Source: Artocarpus heterophyllus
Taxonomy: Eukaryota > Streptophyta > Magnoliopsida > Rosales > Moraceae
DNA: 64,000 bases
Reading direction: 5' to 3'
NCBI GenBank assembly: GCA_025403435.1
Contig: CM046349.1
Span: 21,164,004-21,228,003, forward strand
The notes under the pieces were generated by a model. That model ran no database searches, had not been told where the DNA came from, and saw only the letters and a list, made by a program, of their open reading frames with translations. A program made the translations under genes and the position numbers. Below, piece after piece: positions 46,650 to 58,658 of the stretch (position 1 is the stretch's first letter; each line of letters opens with the position of its first letter).

Positions 46650-47570
46650 AGTCCCTATTTTTTTTTTGTTTGCCCGGGTTCGGGAGGTGCCAAGTTTCTT
46701 ATACCTCCTCCCAAACGATTCATAAAAAATTAATTTTCCTAATTTAGAGCGGTTATACCTTTTATATTCATTGTATAATTTTATTGTTCGGCTGAGTAGG
46801 AGCATGTCCACATGTCTTGGACCCTTTTGTTTGGGACCGCCTGTCTGACGTTTCTAGTCTAGGCGGGCTATGATGACACACAATGCCCTAGTGCCCCCCT
46901 AGATTTGTTTGAGTCCTTTAGGAATTTTTACAAGTCTAATTATGGTCGGGAGTTGTATTCCCCAAGGTCATCACTAGTTTCGTGCGACTGTTGGTCAGGT
47001 AGTCCGTGGTGCGTTGGACTAATGGGCTATTGTTTCAAGTCCACTTGTGGTTGACATGGGTGCCGACCAGCCCCTAATTGGGAGTTAAAACAACCCCTTT
47101 CATCGGGAGTTATGGCTCTTTTTTCTATTACAGTTGTTCGAAGGAATTCTTTAAACTTGTCTTTTCATTAATATTTCTTTTTTGCACATTTGTCTTCCCT
47201 ACTCAACAAGTCTTTAGTTATAAAAAGAATGTCAGGGCTAGAGATCAAAAAAGGTGTTCTAGCTCCTGTCAACAATAAAACATCTTCAAGTGCTCAGCGT
47301 TCCAAGGGTGGACAGGCACATTTCCTTTTATATCAGAGATCTTGTATGTGCCTCATCGAATTATGCAAACTACTTGAACAGGCCGTCCCATTTGGGTCCA
47401 AAGCAACAAAGCCTAGGCTATTGGACAGCTACTTTTTTCAAAACTAGGTCACCAACTCTAAAGCTTCTAGATGCACCCACTTGTTATAGTACTGGGCAAT
47501 AACCTGATTCTAAGCCACCATATGGATAAGCGTAGCATCCTTTTTTTCTTCTAAAAGATGGAGTTTAGAC
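46650..47570. other. Spacer between antisense ORF and pol of the Tat-like element
   Basis: No domain is recognisable in any frame. It lies between the end of the antisense ORF and the integrase end, as expected of the long 3' untranslated region of Tat elements. Confidence 0.5.
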
Positions 47571-47571
47571 A

Positions 47572-48390
47572 TCATGAGCTTGGCGTTTTGTTACTTGTCA
47601 AGCTCGACAAGTCGACCTTGGCTAGGATTACATCTTCAGCTCCATAGACTAAGGAGAATGGAGTTTCTCTTATGATAGTCCGAGCAGTGGTACGATTTGC
47701 CCAAATTACCTTCATGAGCTCGTTGATCCATGCACCTTTGAGTCCTTCTAGTTTCTTCTTCAAGTTGTCTTTGATGGTTTTGTTGACAGCTTTGACTTGT
47801 TCATTAGTCTGAGGCACCCATGCGAGGAGAACACTTTCTTGATGCTGAGCTGTTCACACTTTTTGAGGAGTCTAGCTGCTTCAAACTGCTTGGCATTGTC
47901 GGTAACTATGGCATGCAGGATGTTGTATCGGCAGATTATATTCTTCTAGATAAAGTTGGTGCACCTGGCTTCGGTCATGTCGGTACAGGGTTCAACCTTT
48001 ACCCACTTAGTAAGGTAATCAATGGCCACTACATAGTATTTGAACTGTAATTGAGCCAGGGGTAGAGATTCAATAAGGTCAATGGCCCACTTAGTAAATG
48101 GCCAGGCGAGCACTATAGAGTTGAGCGGCTCGGTGTTTCATCCAATTGCTCGAGCCAACTACTGGCACATGAGGCAATTGCACACATATTGTTTGCAATC
48201 TTGGTCCGTGGTCGGCTAGTAGTAACCTTGGCAAAGGCACAAGTGATAAAGAGTGGCGCCTACATGATTGTTGCACAACCACACTGTGAATCTCTTCCAT
48301 GAGATATCGAGCTTCATGAGGCCCGACACATCTTTGATAGGGCATGGTGTAGCTGTGTTTGTAAAACTTCCCCCTAATTATTGAATAATG
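47572..48390 (-). pseudogene. Integrase relic of the Tat-like element
   Basis: The minus strand contains 'PQTNEQVKAVNKTIKDNLKK' and 'ANRTTARTIIRETPFSLVYG', the end of the integrase catalytic core. The position of the catalytic glutamate falls in 'NEQVKAVNK', where Tat-type integrases have 'NGQVEAVNK', so the active-site E reads K. Upstream (to 48390), broken frames include zinc-binding-type 'H...C' text. The ORF is full of stops. Confidence 0.78.
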
Positions 48391-48469
48391 AGCCGAGCTA
48401 TTGTGGATGCACCAAGCTTCCTCTCGGTTACCAAGCAGCTTAACTGTGGTCAGGTATTGGATGATCGGG

Positions 48470-49080
48470 TCTATCCAATTTCTAGTCTGTTCACAACTAC
48501 ATTCACCACTTCTTTCCTGATGCTCGACTCGGCTAGCCTCTTGATTGGAACCGATGTCAAGTTGCTATCTTCTAGGCCTGAGGCTAGTTGAATGAGTGTG
48601 TCATTCTCTGACCTCAAGATCTGAACAAAAGAATAGGCCTTGAATTGTCTGAGCAAGGTTTTGACTTCCTTTAGGCATGTGGCCATGGACTTACTTCGGG
48701 CCTGGAACCTCCCATTAATGTACTAGAGAACAAGCGTTAAATCACTGTGGATGTGGATGCAATCCACTCTGAGGGCTCATGTGATTCTAAGTCATGCTAT
48801 CAAGGCTTCATATTCGGCCTTGTTGTTGGAGGTCTTGAAGTCAAAACGGTGCTCATAACTTGCCTTGTAGCTGTCTGAATTGGTGAGGATGAGACCCGCG
48901 CCTAAGCCATTCATGGTTGAGGATCCATCCACAAATAACTTCTATTCGGGCTTAGGCTTGGTAGTGCTGCTATTGGGAGTGTCAAGGTCTTTAACGGGTG
49001 ACTTCTCGGCCGAATGGGTGATCTGCCCTGCATCTGTGAATTCTACTACAAAGTCGGCCAAAGCTTGCACTTTTATGGTC
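48470..49080 (-). pseudogene. RNase H relic of the Tat-like element
   Basis: Minus-strand text includes 'GAGLILTNSDSYKASYEHRF', 'TSNNKAEYEALIA' and 'IHIHSDLTLV', the ordered motifs of gypsy RNase H with its glutamate and second aspartate, then 'QILRSENDTLIQLASGLEDS'. It removes RNA from RNA-DNA hybrids during element replication. Stops interrupt the frame after 'EALIA' and elsewhere. Confidence 0.8.
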
Positions 49081-49539
49081 GTCTAGGGCTCAAAATGTAT
49101 GTCAAATTCCCCAAACTCTATAGCCACTTCGCCATCCAACCAAAAATCTTTGGATTTTGGAGGATTTAGCACAAGGGATATGTGGTCAAGACTCAAATTA
49201 TGTGCCCTTGGAAATAGGGTCGGAGTTTCCAAGTACAGGTAACGAGGGCGAGTGCCAATTTCTCCAACAGAGGGTACCTCTCCTCGGCTTGCTAAAAGGC
49301 CTTGCAGTGTAGATTGGCTTTTGAACCTTTTCTTCTTCTCAAACAAAAACTGAACTAACTACCTTCTCGAAAACAGCCAAGTAGGCAAAGAGTGTCTCTC
49401 TTGGTAGAGGTTTGGAAAAGAGTGGGGCTGTGGCCAAGTATTTCTTGAGATTCTAAAGTGCTTCCACACACTTCTTGCTCTATTTAAACCTCATCTTGAG
49501 TGCCTAAAAAAAAGGTTGGCACTTGTCAATAGACCGAGA

Positions 49540-50300
49540 GACAAACCTAGACAAGGCTGCTATCATGCCGGTCAACTTTTGGACTTCCTTGACTATTTAT
49601 AGGGACTGCATATCCACCACGGCTTAAGCTTTGATAGGATTTACTTCGATGCAACGATGATTTACCATAAACCCAAGGAACTTGCTGGACTCCACCCTGA
49701 ATGCACATTTTGCCAGGTTGAACTTTATCTTGTATTCTTGGAGTATGTTGAAGCTTTCTCAAAGATCGACAATGTGGTCATCGACATACACTTCTACACT
49801 TCTACAGTCTTCCCGATTAGCTGAGCATGTCATCGACATACACTTCAACAGTCTTCCCGATTAGCTCTGATTGACTTGACGAGTATGTCATCGACATACA
49901 CTTCTACAGTCTTCCCAATAAGCTGAGCAAACATCTTGTTCACAAGGTACTAATAGGTGGCCCCGACATTCTTTAGTCTAAATGGCATGACCACATGGCA
50001 AAACAGTCCCTGGTTAATGGTAAACATAATCTTCACCTGATCTTCTTTTGCTATCATGATCTAATTGTAGCCGAAGTAGGCATCCATGAAGCTCAACAAC
50101 TTGTGCTTGGCAATCGCGTCCACCAGTTAGTTTATCCAGGGCAGCGGGAAGTAGTCCTACAGGCAGACTTTCTTCAGGTCGATAAAATCGATATAGACCC
50201 GCTACTTCCCATTGGCCTTTTTGACCAGAACTATGTCCCCAGCCATTCGAGGTATGTAACCTCATGGATGAATCCAACCTTTAGAAGCTTTTGAATTTCT
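49540..50300 (-). pseudogene. Reverse transcriptase relic of the Tat-like element
   Basis: Broken minus-strand frames carry RT wording from the 'KANGKWRV' and 'FTDLNKACPKDSYPLP' region (seen shifted at about 50220-50120), through 'VNKMFAQLIGKTVEVYVDD' (about 49940-49887), to the thumb-like text ending near 49550. The YVDD active site is present three times in tandem (listed separately). Frameshifts and stops make it inactive. Confidence 0.82.
49777..49935 (-). repeat. Tandem triplication of the RT YVDD segment
   Basis: The string encoding V-E-V-Y-V-D-D (plus-strand GTCATCGACATACACTTC) begins at 49777, 49829 and 49887, spacing 52 and 58 bp. Each copy is followed on the plus strand by 'acagtcttccc.attagct'-type text. 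Neither spacing is a multiple of three, so each extra copy shifts the frame. The extra copies are therefore a local duplication in a dead gene, not part of a working protein. Confidence 0.9.
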
Positions 50301-50399
50301 TCATTGATTGTGGCATACCTTTCTGGGTTGGATGCTCTCCTCTTCTAAATAACCCACTTGTGCTCGGGATGAACGTTAAGGTGGTGGCTAATGATGCTC

Positions 50400-51320
50400 G
50401 GTTCAAACCAAGCATGTCCTTGTGAGACCAGGAAACAAGTCCTGATATTCCGTTAGGAATTTTTCCAAGTCGACCTGGATTTTTGGCTTTAGCTGAGATC
50501 CAAGTTGGACCATTCGGTTGGGGTGTTTGGGGTCCAAGTGATATGGCACTAAGTCTTCTACAGGCGTGGCTCGCACCTCTATTTCTAGCATTTGCGGGTC
50601 AAGGTCAGATAACATCTTTGGCTCCTACTCGGTAGGGGAAGCAATTTTGTCAACTTTGAAAATGGCTAAGACAGTTAACTACCAAACTGTTGCTTCCTTG
50701 ATGGCCTTGACATAGTACTCGCGGGAGTTCTTCTGCCTTGACCTTATCACTTTGACCCCATTCTCAATGGGAAATTTCATCGCTTAGTGATAGTGGAGAC
50801 CATAGCTTTGAGGGCTTTGAGGTTCGATTGCCCGATAATAATGTTGTGCTGGGAAGGTTTGTTGACGACAAGGAACTCTACAAGATGCGTGCGCTCGTCG
50901 AATGTGACCAACAAGCAGATCTTGCCTATTGCTCAGACACACTCCCATGTGAAACCATACAAGGGCATTCAGACTAAGGATAGCACGACATTGCTAATCT
51001 TTAATTTGTCAAAGGCTTGCCTGAGCATGATATCAATTGAGCTGTTGTTATCAATCAACACTTATTTTACTATATATTGGCTATCTAGAGCTCACACACC
51101 AGGGCATTGTTGTGCGGATGAATGAGTCTGTCCGCCTCCTCCTCCATGAAGGTAATGGAAATGTCTTCATGCCTGCAGATCTTGTTGATATGTTTAGACA
51201 TGTATGTGAGGTCGCCTCTCGTAACCAGCCTGGCTTCTTGAGTATATACCTGCTGGCCACTTAAGGTGTCCCCAGTGATAGGGCCACCAAAGATCATGTG
51301 TATAATGTTGGGCATGTCTA
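50400..51320 (-). pseudogene. Protease relic and RT linker of the Tat-like element
   Basis: The minus strand has 'MIFGGPITGDTLSGQQ' and 'ISITFMEEEADRLIHPHNNA' ahead of the protease, then the active-site segment 'VLIDNNSSIDIM' (Tat-type 'DNGSSADIL', with N for G), and 'QHNIIIGQSNLKALKAM'. After it comes the linker 'EDLVPYHLDPKHPN' and 'QVDLEKFLTEYQDLFP' that precedes RT in these elements. Several stops occur. Confidence 0.78.
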
Positions 51321-51689
51321 GGGTGTTCCCACCATCGTTATGTGGCCTAGGCTACCCTTCTCAGGCTGGCTGATCGATGCTCTTGGTGTTGGCGCCATAG
51401 AACTCGATCGATGAACTCCCTAAGATGCCTATCTTGGATGAGCTTCTCAATTTAGTCCTTCAGCTGGATGTAGTCATGGGTGTTATGCCCGATGTCCTTG
51501 TGGAAGTTGCGGACTTGTTCTAGTCTCTCTTAGCTCTGCTTCCCTTCAACGAATGTAGGTTCGCTAACAAATTTCGATAGCTCACCTGGTTCAACACCTC
51601 ATCAATGGTGGCTACTAGGGGTGTGTAGCTTTGGAATTTACCGGTCAGGACTTTGGATTTGTTGGGTTTAGATTTCTTGTTCTGGTTGG

Positions 51690-52330
51690 TCGTAAGCTAC
51701 TTGGGCGGATCCTTTTGCTTCTTGCCTTTCTTACCATTATTGTTGCCTTCCCCTTCTCGGCAGCTATTCATGTAATCAATCGCGTCGGCATGCCTCTGGG
51801 CATAACCAAGCATTTGGGAAAACATGCTCAGTTGCTCGAGGGCGACCGACCAGGTTAGGTTCATGTCTTTAAGCCCCTCCAAAAAGGCATCCTTTAGAGT
51901 TTCGTCTTCCAAGTGCCTCACCTCTAATGCTACTCTGATGAAACAATTAACGTAGTTTCTCACACTTCTGTCACTTTGGTTAACAACGTAAAGATGGGTC
52001 ACCTCCTTCCTCCTAGTTCGGGACGTGACAAAAGCAACCGAGAAGTCATCAGACAGCTAGCAGAATGAGGTCATGGTGCTTGGCTTGATACGTCAGAACC
52101 ACTGCTGAGCTGAACTGGTCAGAGTGAGTGAAAATACCTTGCACATCGTGACATTGATAGCATTATAAAGGAGCATGTAACCTCTATATAGTTCCAAATG
52201 CTCGCCTATGTTGGTGGTCCCATCATATGCTTTGATCTATGGAACCTTCAACTTGTTCAACATGGGGGACCGCATAATTACGATGGTGAAAGGCAAGTCT
52301 GGCATGCCGCCTTCGTCCACTCTAAAGTGG
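51690..52330 (-). pseudogene. Gag relic of the Tat-like element
   Basis: Minus-strand frames give 'YDGTTNIGEHLELYRGYMLL', 'CKVFSLTLTSSAQQWF' (the conserved tryptophan region of gypsy Gag), 'DFSVAFVTSRTRRKEVTHLY' and 'YVNCFIRVALEVRHLEDETL', ending in a lysine-rich segment near 51700. This is the retrotransposon Gag domain in its usual order. At least two stops lie after 'QQWF' and 'MTSFC'. Confidence 0.85.
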
Positions 52331-52987
52331 TAGTTTTTGGATCTGGTTTATCTGCCATTCTAGGTCTCGTAGTTAGTAACTGTTTGTGTCTTTAGGCAGT
52401 TTTACAATGTATTGGGCTCCACCCTCTACCCTGTCGTCTCTACCTTCTGCCCTATCTTGAGGTGGGAAGTCCCCTTGGTCCTCGAGCCTGTTGAAGACTG
52501 ATGCCTGAAAATCTTGTGGGGATTGGTTATGACCCTCCCAAGGACCGATTCGGCCTTCCTGAACAAGGCTACTTTTTTAAGATATTCGCTCCGAACCCTG
52601 CATCTGGTATGCGTAGAATCTGCTTCATTCTAGGAGTCACCCCTCTGTCCTACTCAACCACCTGCTCGGTCTTCCTAAGTAGGAGGAAGGAAAGTATGGG
52701 CAACTATTGTCGTGCTTGTTGCTACGCCATTTTCTATGTGAGTAGGCAGACTGAGGCGGTTAGCTAGTGGATCAGATCCTGTGTGGCCTGTTCTGCTCTG
52801 GCCTCGCTACCCTGGTCGCCTGACCGGGACCCCGCTACTTAGGGTCTCCTATGAGGTCTGTTCTGTTTTGATTTTAGGCATTGCCTGACCCCTCCTATTA
52901 GGTACCCTCTTCCCAAGTGTTCCCTCTAGTAACCATATTATAGTTGTCGGCAGATGTGGCTTTCAAATGAAAATGCTGGAAAGTGGT

Positions 52988-53008
52988 GCCCTCCTTCTAA
53001 TGCCAAAA
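52988..53008 (-). other. Primer-binding-site region of the Tat-like element
   Basis: Immediately after the minus-strand end of the 5' LTR (...GACATTAACA) lies TTTTGGCATTAGAAGGAGGG. The TGG start next to the LTR fits a tRNA 3' CCA end, but I cannot assign the tRNA; the site may be degraded from the TGGCGCC-type PBS of this group. Confidence 0.5.
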
Positions 53009-53629
53009 TGTTAATGTCAAGCTCTGAACTATTATGTACCAACGCTACGTGCGGCTGCACAAGGTGGTCGGATGGCTCCTTTTGCTCATCTCGACTTCCC
53101 AAGGTGAACCTGCACAAAAAAAGGGACGCCTCGGAGATTAAGGGCGCACCGGTGTGGTGCCAACTAAAAGCTCTCTGACACTCAAGTCAGGTACCTGTTT
53201 GGCAGAGTTTAGGAGTGAAGTTAGGTGCAATAAATGAGCTCAATTTATAGACTACCACTTGAACTGGGTGCTAAATGGGTTTGATCCGTGACCCATGTGT
53301 CACACAAGACTTATCAAGCGATAGAAGACAAGTTTCATGATCACTGTCAAAAGTTTGGTATCCATCTAAGGGTTGGAATAAGGCCATATGTCGACCTTCT
53401 GTGGTGAGTATTGCCTAGGTGCAGGCTCTGACAGTCCAACCTAAGCATATGTCCTTTTTGAGGAGGTGATGCCTATCCTCGTAGCCACGCGGGGCCCTGA
53501 GGGGCACTTTGGGAGAAAGAACTGAGCACATAGAGTTGCAGATTTGTCTTCTCGATGATATTCCTAAGCACAATGGCCGAACAGTCGCAGAGGTGGTCCT
53601 CAATAAAGGCATTAAGCACACCACCAACA
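53009..53629 (-). mobile_element. 5' LTR of the Tat-like element
   Basis: Plus-strand ends TGTTAATGTCAAGCTCTG and CACCACCAACA. It is homologous to 41032-41679. It is 27 bp shorter than its partner and has many substitutions, indicating an old insertion. Confidence 0.85.
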
Positions 53630-53634
53630 AGGAG

Positions 53635-54480
53635 TTTTCAAGGGTTCCATGACCCTTCCTCGTGGATTGCTTTTGTTTCTTCCTCAAAAAAGTAGCTAAC
53701 GAATCAACAAAGCTCTGAACATTCTCTAAATTGTCTGTAGAGCCATCATAACCTTTCTTAGGGGCCTTCTCTTCTTCCCTAAAATGCTTGCTTGAGCTTT
53801 TCTTTTGGGAAGGATCAAAAAAAGCAACCAATTTGGTCTTGCACTCCAAAAGAAGCGATTTTAATCTCTTCAGTTGCATAGAAATTTAGAGAAGACGTAG
53901 GGTTCATCAATTGAAGAAAAAAGAGGCCGATTTGATCGATGACCATAAGTTGATTAAGTTTGAAATTGGCAAATTCTTCAAGAGCAGCAATCTTCTTTGG
54001 GTTTTTTGGAAATTTTAAATGTTAAGGTTGGCCTTTAACAATCGAAATCTAAGAGTAATTTTCAACTTTGCAATCCCAAGAAAGGGAAACCCTCAGTAGA
54101 TCATCAGACCAACGTTTTTCAGTATTTTTTTCACCAAGGTAAAAACGAACAAAATTAACTTGACGTTGAAGCTGATAGGCATGGGTCTGAAAATGAAAAT
54201 TAATGGAGTAAAAGTAACTAAGATTCGAAACCCCCACTTTTGCATTAAAAAAGCCATAGGCCAGGATGAAGCTGTCAACTATTAGCATTCAATTTATTTG
54301 AATGAATTTTTGTTTGGGCAAAGAAGTCAATGAAACAAGGATAAGGGGGAAGGCTGATGCATTGAAGCTGAAGAAGTGAAAGAATCAGATCTTTTGGCTG
54401 CAAAAGACCAATCGAATTGTTGAATCCCAATTCCCTTAGGGATTTGAAGGGAATAACAAATTTGACCAATGGAAAGGGTC
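53635..54480 (-). pseudogene. Decayed minus-strand transposon ORF, N-terminal (PF04195-like) part
   Basis: Joined minus-strand frames give 'CISLPPYPCFIDFFAQTKIH', 'SNKLNANSFILAYGFFNAKV', 'THAYQLQRQVNFVRFYLGEK', 'KRWSDDLLRVSLSWDC' and 'KKIAALEEFANFKLNQLMVI'. The 'LP.F...FF..T.....LN.NSW' pattern resembles the same putative gypsy-type transposase domain carried as the antisense ORF of the neighbouring Tat element. It ends at 'STRKGHGTLENSL', where the Tat-like element inserted, and should continue at 41026 downward. It is probably the antisense ORF of an older Tat-type element, but no pol of that element is visible. Confidence 0.55.
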
Positions 54481-54914
54481 ATTTGTGAAAGAAAAAGATC
54501 GATGGATCAAAGAGCAGGACTTAAAAGAAATTGAAGAAGAAAATAAAAACCGTGAACAAAAAGAGGAAAGAAACAAAAAGTTGTAGAAAAACGTTGTAAA
54601 GAAAATAAAATAGAAAATAAAACTACAAAAGGTGGTATTTATCGACAGGAAAAACTAAAATATCAAAAAGGGAAAACTCCACCTTCTTTATGGTTAAAAT
54701 GATTTTTCGTGAAATTGAAGAGACATAATTATTAAAGATGATAAAAGTTAACTATAAAACAATAAAAGGAAATTACCACTTCACTAACTGCAGTGTGACG
54801 TTTCATGTTTTCCAAATTTTAGAAATTTGCATTCAAATTCTAAATTCAAAAGTGGAATTAATTGAAACAAAAATTCGCACCCAAAACATGCAAATCCTAC
54901 TAAAATCAGGGCTA

Positions 54915-57420
54915 TTAGTGATGACTTTTTTGCATCGACATTTTATCATCGCAAATATTATAGAAAATACAATGACAAAACATCGCACATGTGGTAAATT
55001 TTTACGACAACATGTCTGTTGGAAAAGTATTATGTAGCAGAATTTTAAAAATTTATACTAGAGTATTTTCTAAAATACAAGATTAACATGCTATATGCAT
55101 AAATTAACCAGACTTACTAACCTTGTTTGCCGTAAAAGCTCTCACAATTTGTGAAGAGAAAGGCGTTCCAAAAGAGCTTCAACCAATTGGTCTTCTTTAC
55201 TAATCACTATCCACAATTAGAGTGCTGTAGGTGCACGTCGTACAGCTTTTCCCCGGTGACTCTCCTTCCAACTAATCGAGAAAACCCAAAACTAAGGTTC
55301 GTGATTTGTGAACAATAGCTCTTATGGAGCTACAAAGACTCATAAACTAGAGTGCTTACTCTTAATTCCTCAACTGATCTAAATAACTTATGAGTCTCAC
55401 TTGCTATTTATAGAGGTTGGGCCCAAGTTAGTCCTTATCAAATAAGACCTTAGAAATTTGAATCAAGATTAATAATGATAAAAATCGCATCTAAAAACGT
55501 GTGATCAAAAATCGTTCAGTCGGTAGGCGGAACTAGCAAATTAGCCTGCCAAACTTAGTCCACCGACAGGCCGAACTAGAAGATCGGCTTGCTGAACTAA
55601 CAATAAATGATCCCTGTGAATCTTTATTTCCCACCTAAGATTCTTGGGATAGAGCCATAGTTTTAATTCAAATAACCCAATAGAGAAGTTATCTGAATAA
55701 AATAGCTCAACAAGTTTATCTTGAATTAATTTATTCAAAATTAATCCAACCAATAAATAGACATGAATTATCTGATCCTGATAATTCAACAAGTTTATCT
55801 TGAATTAATTTTTCACAAAATTAATTTAACCGATAGACAGACATGAATCATCTGATCCTATCGAATTTCAGCTAATTTGATAATTTGACATAAGTCACCA
55901 ATTTGTTGAAAAAGCACACCATATCATTACAGGATTTATTATGAACTAGCAAATGGGACCTGATGGACCTATATAATTCAAGCTCCAAATGATTATGAAA
56001 CCCAATATCTCAGATATACATTTCATAATTATCAACTCTAACGCTACTCCACTAAAAGCTTAGAGCTGCACTCTCGACCTATATAAAATTACAAAGTCCA
56101 AATTGTTAAGTCTATATGACATGTCATAATGCATTGTATCCCCATAGAATTATCCATAATCAGCTTAAGGATAAATTTTATCTTACCTTTCTGATTATTT
56201 TTCTCTTACATTCCGTTATCACAACATCGAAAAACTTACCATCCAAAGTCAATATATCATTCGGTTACACCTATGTATCTAAATAGTTGAGTACTCTAGT
56301 TTTTTAATTATAGAATAATGCATATAAGAGGATATCAACGACTCCTAAAGAGGAGCTATAGATTCCATATCTATAAATAATAGGTCCACGTTATCAAGAG
56401 CATGCATCCAACGTATCGGCATGCGTACCAATATAAAATATGGATGTTACCCTTTGGTACATCAAAAGACATAAGTCAAGACAACAAGCCCACTATTCAT
56501 CTTAGGATTAAGATACAACATATATGATTGCCCAAAGTGAATTGATTTGCCAAGACATAATTATTAATCTAAATCAATTATACTTGATGTCCCGATCCAA
56601 TGCATCATCACCTATGACAATGCACCAATGTTTCTATTCGCAGAGTCCACCTCCGATAGCCAAGACAAACCATTTCACGTTAGGGATATAAACAACATAA
56701 CAATCTTTTCATCAATAAAGCGCCCAACTTTATTCCCTCAATCACGGATCGTATAATTTAGACCGTCACCTTTAGAATCATGTCCTCTGTATAATTTGTC
56801 CATCATATGCCTGATTCTAAAGGTTTAGACCGACAGTCTCAGACTTTTGTTTGCCTATCATACATTCAATAAATATGAACGCAAAGAGGACAACAATTTA
56901 GTATATGAATAATAAATAAATTCTTTATTGATAAAATGTCTCCAAAAACATATTACACTTTTACTCCTTAGAGTATACACGTCTAACAATGTCATCACAT
57001 GTTCTACTATGTTTGCGTTGAAATGTCGTCGCAAGTAACAAATGAATATCCTTTTGTATTTGCGATGACATGTCATCACAATTTATATTTGGCACCTAAA
57101 CCTATATGGCACAAAGTTTTTTCACGTCAATACATAGTTATTTGCGATGATATTATCAAAGCAAATAATAACATGCTACACATGGCAATTACTGGGTTAT
57201 TATTTGTGACGACATACAACTGTGATTGCCAAAATTTTGGCAGAGAAAATGGTGGTTTATTTGATATTATTTGCAATGATAATTTTTACATTTTGTCTCA
57301 AAAATTTGTTTGAGAATCATCTTAGCTAAAATAAATGAGACATCGTCGTTTTGTTTATTTTTTGCAACGACACTAAATTTATTTGCGACAACAAAATGTC
57401 GTTACAAAAAGCTCTGCACA
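54915..57420. mobile_element. CACTA-like subterminal repeat region (split by a solo LTR)
   Basis: Many short direct and inverted copies of a 'TTTGCGACGACAT' theme occur on both sides of the solo LTR: 'catcgacattttatcatcgcaaa' (about 54932), 'atgtcgtcgcaagt' (57020), 'tgcgatgacatgtcatcac' (57060), 'tttgcgatgatatta' (57140), 'tttgtgacgacat' (57206), 'tttgcaacgacact' (57361), and 'tttgcgacaacaaaatgtcg' (57380). Dense subterminal repeats of this wording are typical of CACTA (En/Spm-type) transposon ends. I did not find a clear CACTA terminus. Confidence 0.45.
55017..56988 (-). mobile_element. Solo copia LTR (1,972 bp) with TSD
   Basis: On the minus strand it runs TGTTAGACGTGTATACTC to CTTTTCCAACA. 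A perfect 5-bp duplication ATGTC flanks it (55012-55016 and 56989-56993). It belongs to the same family as the LTRs at 15157-17166 and 59977-61984. It carries the GC-rich motif cluster at about 55515-55600 ('cggtaggcggaac', 'cgacaggccgaac'). It inserted into the CACTA-like repeat region. Confidence 0.9.
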
Positions 57421-58658
57421 TAAATTTCTTCCATTTTCTCTAACGTTTTTTTCCTCCTTCGAAAAATTCTCTCCGTTTCTTTGGCCTATTCCATCTCAAA
57501 TCTCTCCCAAACTTCTAAAAACACATAATTCATGAGTTTTGTATTGTAGAAACTCATATTATCAAACAATATTCATAGAAATTTGCCTAAATTGGAAAAT
57601 CCCTAAACTTTTTTTTGATTGAGTTTTGGAGTTTTTTGGTTGTTTTTCGGCCACCCAGCATTGAAGTTTTTGCTGCTATTCTAGTTTTCTAACCCTGATT
57701 CTTAGTGGGTTTTAGATATATAAGTTTTTCATTTTTTATTATTTTGATTTTTGGAATTATGTTATGAATTGGATTTTTGGAATTGCGAATATGTCAGATG
57801 AATTATGAATTGTTGTAGAATTATGAATTAAGGTTGTGATTTTTTTTGAATTGTGTGATGTAGTATAAAATTGAATTTAACCCCAGAGACGTATATACAT
57901 ATATTTCTAAATATTAAAATATATATAAATCTATAATATTTTAAAATAAACTAAATAATCTAAATAAATAATAATTATAAATAAAAATAACACGAATAAA
58001 ATTCAAATAAATATGGATTGTTTTAGAGTTAGATTTTTAGGATTGTGATATTTGATATTTAAATTCTTTTTTAGATGTGATTGTTGTTTAGGACTGTAAA
58101 CCATGATTACAATTGTTTTTGGAATTGCATAGTAAAGGTTAAGTTAGTAACAAGTTGTTTATCCAAGTGGCTTAAGTTGAAAATAAAATTAAGTTAATAT
58201 AGTATAAAATTATTTCTAATGCATTATAGTAATTAAAAATTAAAATAATAAATGTTGAAGTTATTAAGAATAATAATTTACGTATCATATTCAAAGTTGT
58301 TATTACTAATTAAAAAATTAAAATAAGGAAATGAAAATTCTTAGTTAACAATTGATGAACTAATTAATTAATTAAGTAGAAAGTAAAAGAAGATAATAAA
58401 TCACTATTATAAATTGATGAACAATATCATAGTTTAATAATTATAATATTTTTGCTAAGGATTAATTAATTAATATATTTTTTAATTAATGGATATGAAA
58501 GAATAAGTTGAATTTAAAATTATATGTTATTATAAATAGATAAATAATTGTAATATTATTATTTATAAAAATTAAGAAATTAATTTTATTTAAAAACAAG
58601 AAGAACAATAAAATTATTATACAATTTGATAAGATTGCATAAAATTTAATAAAATTGT
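57421..58658. other. AT-rich DNA, no gene seen
   Basis: There is a CT-rich stretch near 57430-57500, then long A/T runs. No domain or convincing ORF is seen on either strand. Confidence 0.55.

Larger units (their letters stand above)
41032..53629 (-). mobile_element. Ty3/gypsy Tat-like retrotransposon with antisense ORF (12.6 kb)
   Basis: Two related LTRs (41032-41679 and 53009-53629) bound the unit, and the flanks AGGAT and AGGAG form a near-perfect 5-bp TSD. On the minus strand the order is 5' LTR, PBS region, gag, protease, RT, RNase H, integrase, then a long 3' region carrying an ORF on the opposite strand, a polypurine tract and the 3' LTR. This layout, with an antisense ORF after pol, is that of the Tat group. 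All coding parts are decayed and the LTRs have clearly diverged, so the copy is old. It inserted into a minus-strand transposon ORF. Confidence 0.88.

Noticed and set aside
47820..49086. Plus-strand frames across the Tat-like integrase and RNase H region
   Set aside because: They are antisense shadows of the minus-strand pol relic, which has ordered RNase H and integrase motifs.
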